Made by a program: the position numbers and the translations under genes. 64,000 nucleotides of DNA from Litoditis marina (lineage: Eukaryota > Nematoda > Chromadorea > Rhabditida > Rhabditidae). The DNA lies in NCBI GenBank assembly GCA_964036275.1, contig OZ038440.1, forward strand, positions 6,237,690-6,301,689, written 5' to 3'. A model generated the notes under the pieces. The model did no database searches and was not told the DNA's origin. It worked only from the letters and a program-made list of their open reading frames with translations. Shown here piece by piece: positions 1 to 10,136 of this stretch; position 1 is the first letter of the stretch; each line of letters starts with the position of its first letter.

Positions 1-29
1 ATTGAGTTCACGCTCTATGCGACTGTTTC

Positions 30-155
30 ACTAGACTAGAGATAGATTGAATAATCACGTAGGACAAGTTGAACAGAGCAGAACTCAGCAGAACTCAAAG
101 TGCACGATGCCCCATTGGAATGCTATTTACGTGACTATTCATTCACTTCTAGTAG
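30..155. mobile_element. CACGTG MITE, diverged copy
   Basis: Diverged copy of the window's commonest short element. It ends at the typical ACTTCTAGTA terminus and holds the internal GTGCACGATG block and a TTACGTGACT box. The left terminus is degenerate (AATCACGTAGG). Non-coding. The full copies at 8228-8354 and 27430-27561 define the family. Confidence 0.6.
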
Positions 156-617
156 GCTAAGATTACCAAAGTGCCTGTGGGGTAACTCAGACCTCCTCCA
201 AAACGGAACCTAGAACTTACCACAATATGATTGGAATCTCCTACAGTCAATCTATCAACATTGATGACAGGTAGGTGCTCGCTGTTACTGCACAAAGCGA
301 GACTCCCCTTGGAACAGGGTTGGAGGCGAGCAAACGAGAGCATGTCCAACTAAAAGTGGTACACTTCGAGTTAGAAGTACGGTCGAAACATATACAAAAG
401 ATGTTCTACACTTCCCCAAAATATATCTCCGTTTCACTACAGCATACACTATATTTCGAACAACTCAGGTGTGAACCCCCTACGCCCTGGCTGTATTATG
501 AGTAAGATGAAAAAGCACTCTCTCGCCCATTTTATAAACAAAGCTTTGTTTTTAGTGTAGTTCAAACGTTAGATATATCAAACTACAACACTGCAGTAGT
601 CTGAACACCCTACAAAG

Positions 618-1270
618 TTAAAGAAGGACGATTATGTGTACCAACTAGGGCTGTTAGAGTCAAACTCGAACTTCGAAATAACTCGAAATGTACCGAAATG
701 AAAAAACTCGGTTTTTTTAAAAAAACTCGAAAAACTGGAAACTTTCCAAACTCGAATAACTCGAAACTCGAAAAACTGGAAATTTTTGACGAGTTTGGCT
801 TCGTGTCAAGTCGGGAATGAGACACAAATGAGCGTTTTATAGCACTTTCTCAGCTATTTCAAAAAAAAAACGTTTTTTTCACGATTCTCGCGTAGTCATG
901 TGAAATAAATCAGAATTCCTCAGAAAATTCCAATTTTTTTGTCTCGATGAAGTCCTGAAACTTAACGACCGAACTCGAAACTCGAAATTCGAGTTTTTCG
1001 AGTTAAGTTCGAAACTCGAAAACTCTTTTTCTCGAAACGCAAGAAACTTGACTTCGAGAAACTCGAAATTCTCGGAACTCGAATAACTCGAAACTCGAAA
1101 AACTCGGATTTCCTCAGAACTTGAAAAATTCGAAACTCGAAATTTTCGACTCCATTAACAACTCTAGTACCAACCCCAACCATTCAGTCCTTCAACCTGC
1201 AATATATTATTCAGTTACAGTTTAAAGGACCAATGCGTCGGAATTGATCCACATATTCGTTCTTCTTCCA
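618..1270. mobile_element. TTAA MITE split by a nested hAT-like insertion
   Basis: The left end (TTAAAGAAGGACGATTATGTG at 618-637, then diverging) and the right part (about 1175-1270, with CAGTCCTT and TTTAAAGGACC blocks) match the two halves of the intact TTAA element at 22568-22691. Between them sits a separate insertion at 646-1166. TTAA target sites are typical of piggyBac-type elements; that assignment is inferred. Confidence 0.75.
646..1166. mobile_element. hAT-like non-autonomous element filled with CTCGAAA repeats
   Basis: Ends TAGGGCTGTTA (646-656) and TAACAACTCTA (1156-1166) are imperfect inverted repeats of the TAGRGYTGTTA type. They are flanked by a perfect 8-bp direct repeat GTACCAAC at 638-645 and 1167-1174. 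An 8-bp duplication with such ends is the hAT hallmark. The interior is almost entirely a degenerate minisatellite of ACTCGAAA/TTTCGAGT in both orientations, with no transposase. Similar CTCGAAA stretches occur near 21365-21460 and 22508-22540. Confidence 0.75.
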
Positions 1271-1311
1271 CTACCAGCATTTGTGTATGTTAGAATGGAA
1301 CAATGACGCTA

Positions 1312-1433
1312 TGCTAGAAGTCGATTGGATAGTCACGTGAAGTAAGCATTTGAATGGCGCACTTTGTCATTGCACGTTTCTGAATTCTGCGGTGTTTACC
1401 ATTTCATGTGACAGTGCAATTGACTAACAGTAT
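1312..1433. mobile_element. CACGTG MITE
   Basis: Near full-length copy. The left end TGCTAGAAGTCGATTGGATA leads into GTCACGTGAAG, followed by GCGCACTTTGTCATTGCACG. The right end is CAATTGACTAACAGTATA. The inner CATGTGAC replaces the usual CACGTGAC. Flanking TA bases fit a TA target site. Confidence 0.75.
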
Positions 1434-1607
1434 AACTGTTTCTTCTACAGCTTCAAATTGTCTTACTATCAGTCAACTTTAGAATCAGAAAGGAGCGATT
1501 ATTCACACTTGACCGAGCATCGCATCTTTTTGAACTATTTCTTCTAACAGACTACATTGATTGTTTTTTTCACGAAAAAAGATAAATTTAAAACAAAAAC
1601 AGCTTAC

Positions 1608-1700
1608 CTTTTTGACCACGGTTCGCTGTACATTCCATGGCAGGAACTCGAAAGGAAATACCTCTGAGGCACCATTTTCCTGTTTTGAACCGGCCATCAT
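1608..1700 (-). CDS. Possible first coding exon of a gene running off the left edge
   Basis: On the minus strand an ATG-ATG start opens a 31-codon frame that ends exactly at a strong donor (AAG|gtaagc). The peptide begins MMAGSKQENG and includes FPFEFLPWNVQRTVVKK, which loosely resembles an F-box start (hydrophobic-P-x-x-hydrophobic), but this is too short to assign. The next exon should lie left of 1600, where I see only repeats, so the gene may continue outside the window. It could also be a chance open frame. Confidence 0.35.
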
Positions 1701-1782
1701 TTCTGGAATAGTAAAGTAATTTGGATTTTGGAGGGGAGACTCACGTGCGCCGAGAATGTTGGGGAAATTTTTTAGTCATATA

Positions 1783-1823
<41 letters not shown>

Positions 1824-1832
1824 TAGGGGGGG

Positions 1833-1867
<35 letters not shown>
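1783..1867. repeat. GA microsatellite with G run
   Basis: Two GA tracts separated by a short GGGGGGGGG run. Similar purine tracts occur at 2201-2246, 9387-9493 and 26987-27117. Confidence 0.9.
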
Positions 1868-1869
<2 letters not shown>

Positions 1870-1956
1870 AGAGAATACAAAATTGTAAGTTTGCCGCAAA
1901 CCGACTAGTTAGCCTATTACAAACCTTTTTGTGGTGCAAAATTAAATAATTTCTGT

Positions 1957-2028
1957 CTCTTGCCGGAATCGAACCTGCGAGCAAGAGATTCGAAGCAGGG
2001 CGCTAACCACTAGGCTATTAGAGCCCAT
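1957..2028 (-). other. tRNA-like sequence (tRNA-derived SINE or pseudo-tRNA)
   Basis: Read on the minus strand it has an A box (TAGCCTAGTGGTTAGCGC) and a B box (GGTTCGATTCC) at tRNA-like spacing. The acceptor strands pair poorly, and no clean anticodon stem forms around TTCGAAT. It is therefore a decayed tRNA or tRNA-derived SINE head, not a convincing functional tRNA. Confidence 0.45.
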
Positions 2029-2193
2029 AATCATCAAACTTTGGAACCAAAAACATATGTGCGTACACCACGGAAGGTAAGATAATACAGTACCCTCCCG
2101 CCTTTACGTTGGCCACGACTATAGTTACCTAGGCAATTCGAGCAATTATCGATCCATATGCCGAATGGGATGCTAATATAATTGAATGCTGTA

Positions 2194-2249
<56 letters not shown>

Positions 2250-3079
2250 GTTTATTCTAATTACCTGAGGGGAATTTTGAAATGAAAAGTTGTGGCAACG
2301 TTCAAATTACTGGGAGATGTGGCTTTTGCATTCTTTCATGTCAAAGCTTATAGAACCACGAGAAAAATGAATAAACGAAAACAGTCCAAAACAGGTACTT
2401 GGCGGGCAGGTGAACTTCAAAGTGTTAGTTATAGTTTAATCTTGAAACAGGGAAAATCTACAACGTATACTGTAAGTCAACTGCACAGCCACGTGAAACA
2501 TAATAAACACCGCATAACTCAGAAACGTGTTATAATAAACAAAAAAAGTTATAGAGAGCTACTCAAATATCGATATGTTTATTATATTGGATTAAAATAT
2601 GAAAAAAATGGAGATGGATAAAATGTACTTTCTTGAATTTGCAACTACTTGTATATGTTATTGATTGGGTAATAAGAACACCGTTCCGGCCTCAAAGCTC
2701 TAGGGTGTGTGAGGTCAGGGGCCGAGGCGTCATCAGTAGATAAGCCCCCTGACCATATGAAATGTGTTTAGAACGAATATTACATTATTGAAATATAAAT
2801 ATGTTACTATGAGTTAAGTTAACTAAAACAGAGCTAATTATAAAAAAAAACCTATATGTCTGATCCTTATTGTTCCCACTTTAATTTATCCCACTAATAA
2901 TTTATTAGTTATTATCATCCATATTTGAGAATATGCAACGATAAAGACCAAATTTTGCAATTTCAATGTGAAATTTCCTTCACCTTCTACTCCGATTCAG
3001 ATCTTCCAAAATGAAATTCATCATTATAGTGAACACCACAATAGTAAGGAATAGTTTATTCAATCGTTTCACCAACAAA

Positions 3080-6000
3080 TCACAAAGATAGACCTTTGGT
3101 CGGTTTTATCATCAACAGGTTAGGCGGGGAGTTGGAGAAGGTCTTGAAGTTGAACTGATTAGGTTTGTACGGATACATAGTGTACATTATTATGGAGACA
3201 ATTACGAGGCCGGAGCCGAGGGTGAAAAAGAATCCTGGCACGAAGTCGAAGAGAAGCCACGAACCAATGGCCGCCCCGAGAATAGCCATGCTCTAAAGAA
3301 GAAATAGGTCATTGTGTATGATTAGGTTGATGTGCTCAGTGAGAGATGTACTTCACCTATTCTATTCTATGTATGTGAGACATTTTATAGTTTGTGTCAT
3401 CCCTACGTAGATATCTACAGTGTGAAATCAGAACTTTAACTTGGTTGTTTTACAGTTCTCTGAATGAAAATGTCACCCCTCCTAACGGTGTATGGTTCAT
3501 GTCATTCGCATATGGATACCTACATTATGAGGTCAGAGCTTCAACTTGCTTAAAGTCCAAATTCCCAGAAAACCACACTCTGAATGAATTTTTGGTATAG
3601 TTTGTGTCACCCCTACGTCGATACCTAGAGTATGATATCAGACATGTTACTTAGTTGTTTGACCTGTAAATTTTCGAAATACGCCACTCTGAATGAGAAG
3701 GTCGATGCATAGTGTACTTCACCCCTACGTGGATACCTACAGTACTACGTCAGAACTTTATCTTTGATGGTTTACCATTTATCTGTTCCTGAATCACCAA
3801 CAGTTTTGTGAAGAAAGGCAAAGGTCTTCAATTTCGAGATACTTACAGAGAATAAAAAGAACAACATTCGGAAACTATTGCGTGTATCACGATCAAACTA
3901 CAACGATATACACTTTTCTCCAGCCTCCGTGGGTTAATAACAGCAGTGATGATGAACGAAACAATAATAATATCATACCTGCGCATATGCCTTCAGAATG
4001 TTGTCAGCGTATTTGATGACAATTGAGATGAGCAGTCCCCCCACAGAGTTTGTCACTGTCATGCACACGACCAGCAGATCCCAGCCACGGAAAGCGCCTT
4101 CTGGAAAGAACAAACTTGCTATACAGAAAGACCACATTCTATTTGTAGTTCGATCGAAACTCAGCGGGATTGAACTACAAATTCAGCGAAAATTGCAATC
4201 TAATCTTCTGTAATTGTACATTATATTCTACCTCGTGTTGGAATACAGAATTCAGAGTTAACAGGTTCTAGTCGATTAATTTTCAGGTGTTTTACTTTCA
4301 CTTGCTTAATTTACCACGCCACCTCTTCGCCGAACCTCCCACGTTCAATAATAAATAGACCTTTAAATACTGTAGATGACATGGGAGCGACTCAAAAAAA
4401 ATTTGTTCTGTATTTTAACCCCCCCCCCCCCTCCAAAATTCTTCGCTTCTCCTCCCCTTGTAGAACCGATGTCTCAATTCGGAAACCGCCAATGTAAACA
4501 AGTCGTCTTTTGTGAACTACGCCCTGTTTGGTCAAAGGGCCAAGATGACCGAAACGCGCGTTTTTCATGACGAAGCCTTGTCTGGGTGAAAAAAGGTTCC
4601 AAAGAATCAGTCTGTTTGGTCTTTGGTAAACAATTTTAAAAACTTTTTCTCTGAATGTAGAGCCTCACAGGTTTTCGAAATTCACGCAATCAGGAGTTTT
4701 TTGGAAAAAAATCATTAGAACAGTTACAACGGGAGTCCATCTAAGTATATAAATATCATTTTTTTAAACCTACGATCAGTGATGTGATCCCAGTCGTAGT
4801 ACCACATTGAAATAAAGGAGATGGGGAGTCCAATGAGAGATAGACGAACATTCTGAGTCCACACCGACACTGTACTCTCCTTCAGCACCTTCTCGAGATA
4901 GACTCCTGTGAACGTTTTTTTTTGTAACACTTCAGTGCAGTAAAGAGATTTAAAATCACGTACAAAGTGTAAAACCAAAACAAATGTTGCACTGCATTTT
5001 ACATTTTTCTTCGAGCTATGCGGTCCATAGGGGGGTGGGAATCGAATTATGAGTACAAAAATCTAGTTTAGACGACAGGTCTCTCTCGGTTTGCTCTAAA
5101 ATTTCATTTAGGTTGATTTTCGAATTTATGGGTTTCGTTGGGAGGTGAACGCTAATACTTCTAAATCACAGATTGAAAGGCTGCAACGCGAACAAGATAA
5201 CTATTATTCGAAACTTCCAAAATATCAATCGATCAATTCTTTATAGTGCTCACATTTCCCAACTGGACTCGTTGGCAGCGTGCCAAAAACTTCGGAAGAC
5301 TGTTATATAGACATAACAAATATTCTGCTGAAAGTTTCTTTGAATACGAATTATAGCAAAGGGGAAGAACCCTTCTTATAAATTTCTATTGTTTTGAAGT
5401 ATTTCAACATGTTCAAAAACTTCTTTGAAATTTCATTGGCAAGCTGCCCAAGTCCAGTTGGGAAATGTGCGAACTATACACGCGTGAGTTGTAAGTCTTG
5501 TTTCCTACCTCGTTGGTTGGTGGAAGCGTTTACATACCCAAACCCACCCACCTGCAAAAGCGGAAGTGAAGCACATGACCACGACGCTGGTGAATCCCAG
5601 CAACGGATTCTGTTCCACGTTCTCATTGTTGGCTGGAGGAGAGTACACCAGTTGTACGTCGATCACACCTGCACAAAGACGTGTCTACCAAATTAAATTA
5701 CGCATAGGTTTGAACATTCAGCTAACGACTAAAAAGTTACTTTTCATTCTCATCTCAAGATTTTCACCATTTTATTTTGCGTGACAAATCAATCGAGCAA
5801 AACTATGCTCTACTATACTAATTACGAACTCTTTGTTGACATGATCAGAAACATTATGGTGTCGCGAAACGAGATTCAGTGGTGTGTGTACAAATGTGAA
5901 ACTCTCTGCAACTTTGTAAGTCTCACCAATGACAAGAATAATTAGAGCAGTCCACTGTTTTGAGGAAAGCCGTTTCCCCAACACGAAGTACATGAGAATA

Positions 6001-7525
6001 GCTGTGGTGAAGATTTTCATCTGGTATGCAATCTGAAAATAATAAAAACTGTTACTAAATTTTTTTTCGTTCTCCGTTTAATTTTTTGTAACTCAACCAC
6101 TATTCGGTTTTTAGATCAAACTACAAAAAAAGTAGAATGAGACCCCACATACAGCTTCAACTACAATTTGTTTGGTTAGTAATTTTTAACTTGCTGCTAA
6201 TTGAGGATATTTTGGGGTCAGGTTTGGCGTGGTTGACTCATCACTGGGCGAAATTCCAGTGCGAGTGCATGCACACTTTAACGCCGCTAGACACCAAAAA
6301 CAAGCAAATAGTGAATTCCGGAACGTTTCGAACACAAAAAATGATGCGTGTGAAAAGCTCAACCGCAAACAGACCGGGAAAGGTCACTGCAGAGTCTAAT
6401 GTTCTGGGGCGAAGATACTATGAATTGAATAATAAAACTTAGTGATTACTTTGTAAGAAAATGGTTGTTAGTAGAAAATCAGCTCACCACCACATAGAGC
6501 TAGACAGTCGGATGTCTGCTATTTCTCACTATCTACTATTATGTTACAGTTGAAAGAAGAACCTAAAGCTCTTTTCCCCAAGCTATATTTTTCCCAAGTC
6601 AGTTTTTGGACGGAATCTTGAAATGCAAAACTGGCAGCCATACATTTTTTATGACCACGCAAAAAAAGAACGAATGAAAGATAATGAAACTCAATGTTTC
6701 GGAGCATCAAATCGTTCTGGATATAGAACGATCCAATTAGTTTTGTAAAGGCAGAGCATCACCCACATGTGTGACACCTCGCGCCACACTATGAGCGTTC
6801 GTTCTCAGTCTTTGTTGGTAAAATGAAAGCAGCATGTGCGTTTTATTTTTGTCTTAATAACCTACACAGAAAGTAGTTGCTTCCAAATGCGTCAGCGAGA
6901 TATAGTAGAGGTTGTTTTGGAGGGTGTAAATGACAGCCGGTACACACACTTTGGCAGTCTCGCCCGGATTGTCGTAGATGGCTGACTTTATCTCTTTTGC
7001 GAACCTGGAAACTTGGTTTCAAATCAATTCTGAAACCTATTTAGCTAAATGTTCTCATTACACATATACTCTGCTAAATTTGTTCTGGAAAACTTTTAAA
7101 AAAATCAGAACGGTGAACTAGGCTAGTATGATTTTCATAATATAGCCTCGCGATTTGTAGATATTACGTGAAACATGAAAAACATGCGAGCGAGGTAGCT
7201 TACGTTACACGTGACTTTTCCTTTGCCGTAAAACTACAACAACCTTGCTACTTCGTATACTTTCATCCAAATGTGGCAGCGGGCGTTTATATATCATCAT
7301 TTGCACTCACTTAATAACAGATTGGTGGTTGTAGATGAGAATGGAGGAGCAAACTACAAGTTTGATGATTTCCATCATGAATACATTGACTGTGGTCAGA
7401 AAGACCTCCGACTCTTCCCGATATCGAGAATAGCGGGCCATCAGGGGCATACTGGAATCATTAGACGGTTCAGTACAACTCTGGAACGCTAGTACAACTA
7501 CCAACTGAATTTTCAAGTTGTTCAT
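3080..7525 (-). CDS. SLC35A: SLC35A-family Golgi nucleotide-sugar transporter, 7 exons, 347 aa
   Basis: Multi-pass Golgi membrane antiporter that imports a nucleotide sugar (CMP-sialic acid, UDP-galactose or UDP-GlcNAc class) for luminal glycosylation. Exons in order: 7525-7311, 7004-6866, 6032-5927, 5668-5552, 4905-4774, 4100-3979, 3292-3080. All junctions are GT-AG and phases agree. Family signatures: start MNNLKIQLVVVLAFQ, RYSR, MMEIIKL, VPAVIYTLQNNLYYISL, IAYQMKIFTTAIL, KRLSSKQW, SAFAGVYLEKVLK, SVWTQNVRLSL, DHITDQGAF and KYADNILKAYAQS. Length matches the family (about 325-395). Between the first helix and RYSR there is a small extra stretch near EPSNDSS. It reads most like SLC35A3, but which sugar it carries cannot be decided. 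Poly(A) signal near 3053. Confidence 0.92.
3388..3775. repeat. Four-unit tandem repeat, about 105-111 bp, in the last SLC35A intron
   Basis: Units start near 3388, 3491, 3598 and 3710. Each contains a version of GTGTCACCCCTACGTNGATACCTACAGT followed by a TCAGAAC block and CTCTGAATGA. The units are diverged, so the duplication is old. Non-coding. Confidence 0.75.
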
Positions 7526-7814
7526 AAGATGTTCACGGAATTCTCATAGAAAAATCATATGAAGTTCTCATGAGGTTGAACTCATGAAATACACTACTTT
7601 TTGCTATTGAAACACACTACTTTTCTGTTTATATATTTTACGTATAAGTTGATAAATGTTGTTCAACACACAGTTTCAGACATAAAACCAACCTTGCCTG
7701 TTGAATTGTTAGAAGAAGTAAACCAACATATTTGAATGTACTATGGTTGTCTTCATTCATTCTTGAACTGAAAGAGGTTCAGCATAGTACTTGTCATGTA
7801 CAATAGTGTTCAGC

Positions 7815-7945
7815 ATAGTGAATGAATTGAATAGTCACGTGAAGTTAGAATTCTAATGAGGAATCGTGCACTTTCTCATTGTACGTTTCTAAAATCTGCT
7901 GTGTTCAACATGTTTCAAACGGTGCAATTGAATGACAGTATATAT
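7815..7945. mobile_element. CACGTG MITE
   Basis: TTGAATAGTCACGTGAAGTT at the left, GTGCACTTTCTCATTG in the middle, and the diverged right end CAATTGAATGACAGTATA. The inner right CACGTG has decayed (TTTCAAACGG). Confidence 0.7.
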
Positions 7946-8227
7946 GAGAAGCTATATGAGAAAAACAAGGAGTATTGGAGAACAAATTGGAGAAAATCTT
8001 TCATCACATATTAAGTTCTTGAATAAGTAAATGTTTCGGAAAGTTCAAGAGAGTTGGTTTTTGGTCCACGTTGTGGATCAATACGAAGGGCAAATAAGTA
8101 AAAGGAAGCCGGGATCTCAAAGATCTCTATCTCTTGAACGAGATGGCGAGGCTGGATATTCGAGACAAAGAGAAACTATCTACTAATTTAAATTGAAGGG
8201 TAGAAAATATCAAGAAATGATACACAT

Positions 8228-8354
8228 ACACTAGAAGTAAATTGAATATTCACGTGAAGATAGCATTCTAATGAGAAATTGTGCACTTTGTCATTGCACG
8301 TTTCTGAGTACTGCTGTCTTTAACATGTTTCACGTGACGCGAGGGACTGACAGT
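8228..8354. mobile_element. CACGTG MITE
   Basis: Well preserved: CACTAGAAGTAAATTGAATA, TTCACGTGAAG, GTGCACTTTGTCATTGCACG and CATGTTTCACGTGAC. The right terminus GGACTGACAGTA is slightly diverged. Confidence 0.8.
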
Positions 8355-8762
8355 AGTAATGTACGAAAACTGAAATCATATCAAACCATATGTGTGCAAA
8401 TGTTTCTTTCTGTGTGTAGCGGCATTCTTAGTTGATTTCAGTTGCAAAAGTGTTGAAATACAGTGTTTTTCCGTTTGTTGGGTTTGTTTGGAACCGAAGT
8501 TATTCTGGGACCAGTTGTTGATTTCAGTTCCAATATTTTTGCAGTGCAATTTTGTTGGCTAAAAAAGAGCGCAATTACATGCGTAGTACATTTTCAACTT
8601 TTCAAGATTCCTCACTCCTAGTGCTTTCGATTTTAGTGCAGTCTTGGTTCATTTGGTGTTTAATTACTTTTTCACTCTTTGACCGCATGGCTCAACGCAT
8701 ATTCATATTGTTACCGTTGAACCTATCAGAGTTCCTGCACGGACTACTAGCCGAGTTGTTAT

Positions 8763-8891
8763 ACTGTTAGTCAACTGCACAGTCACGTGAAACATGTTAA
8801 ACACAGCAGAACTCAGAAACGTGTAGTGATAAAGTGCACGATGTCGCATTAGAATGCTGACTTTACGTGACTGTTCAGTGTACTTCTAGTA
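8763..8891. mobile_element. CACGTG MITE, opposite orientation
   Basis: Reverse-oriented copy: TACTGTTAGTCAACTGCACA, GTCACGTGAAACATGTT, then GTGCACGATGTCGCATTAGA, and the end TACTTCTAGTA. TA bases flank both ends. Confidence 0.8.
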
Positions 8892-9386
8892 GAGTATCGG
8901 TCTCCAGTTCGATTCCGCGCGGCGCCACTCGTGTTCGTAATCTAGCGCTCGCGTGTCAGTAGTACTCATGAAACGGCTTCGTTAAAGTGGGATGCGCAAA
9001 ACAAAAAAGACCCGCACCTCTCGAAATCTAGGCGTCTACTGCTGAGAATACAAAGGCACTCGCAGTGTACTGGTGCGCAAAAACGGAAATCAAACAAAGC
9101 TGCAAAGTACGAACTTTTTTCTGAATGAATGTTTCTTTTTGGAAGTATTTGAAAAAATGGAAACCAAACAAAGTTGCAAAGTACAAACTGTTTTTTGAAA
9201 GAAACTAATATATGTTTCTAGTAGAATTTCTGAAGTTCAAGGCAGTCAGGCTACAGAAACATAAATATCCTGGCCTTGATTCGAACGAAGTGTAGACAAT
9301 TGATTACTAACTTGAAGTAAGTATGAAGGACGATCAAAAAAGTATGTGTAGAGGTTGCTCTATAGGGAGTGACAATGCTCGAATTG

Positions 9387-9390
9387 AGAG

Positions 9391-9451
<61 letters not shown>

Positions 9452-9493
9452 AAGAGAAAGAGAGGGGGAGGGGGGGGGGGGTGGGGGGGGGGG
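9387..9493. repeat. GA microsatellite followed by G runs
   Basis: Roughly 34 GA dinucleotides, then AGAGGGGGAGG and two runs of 9-12 G. The frames that read through it (poly-RE or poly-SL) are artefacts of the repeat. Confidence 0.9.
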
Positions 9494-10136
9494 AGATCGT
9501 GAATATATAGTCCTTTTCTTTTCAAATGATCAACACCAACGCTGTTTGATGAATAACTTGGGAGAAAAATATAGTTTTCTCAGATGTTCTTGTGGGACAT
9601 CATAAAGGTGAAGAATAAAAGGAAAGCGGCAACTATACATAACGAAAAAGACGGGGAAGAAAGAAAAAAAGTGTCATCCTCATTGTAAGTGAAGTGTCAC
9701 ATACAAAGTCGTCTGCACTGACCAGTAGAGTCCAAATTGAGAAAAAGTAAGGTTGTAAGATTACAATGTGTGTCTGCATGGAAATGATAAATTTCTCTCT
9801 ATCTCTTTCTCTCTCTCTATCCCTCTCTCTCTCTTTCTGTTTCTCTCTCTCCTCCCTTTCTCCTCACCCTCTACCAAAATCCCGAAATAGCTCGTCCCAA
9901 TTGCCCATCCGTATTCATATATCGTGACTCCCTGTCATCCCTGCTTGATCCCTTATCCCTGTCTGCGTCTCTCCATTCGCCCAGTCTCTCCGCCCCTCTG
10001 CCCTCCGGCTATTTGCGCGAGTTCGAGCCCGCCTTTCGAACACACACTCTCCATCGCCGCGTCGGTCAGTCGCGTCAGGACCTTTCATCAGCTACCGTAT
10101 TCTAACCGGCCGTGTCCGATCCTGAATCAGGCCACA

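Larger units (their letters stand above)
1701..3079. other. Intergenic: tRNA relic, GA repeat, partial MITE
   Basis: Holds the tRNA-like relic, a GA tract at 2201-2246 and a half-copy of the CACGTG MITE at about 2466-2540. A small hairpin GGTCAGGGG / CCCCTGACC lies near 2715-2753. A TTTATT at about 3053 is an AATAAA on the minus strand, suitably placed to end the SLC35A transcript. I see no convincing gene. Confidence 0.6.
7526..10136. other. Divergent intergenic region between SLC35A and the secreted-protein gene
   Basis: Separates two divergently transcribed genes. It contains three CACGTG MITEs, a GA tract running into G runs (9387-9493), and a CT-rich stretch at about 9797-9870 that probably lies in the promoter or 5' UTR of the gene starting at 10137. 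I see no coding exon. Confidence 0.6.

Noticed and set aside
8885..8950. Second tRNA-like B box (AGTTCGATTCC)
   Set aside because: Only a B box is visible, with no A box or foldable arms; too little to call.
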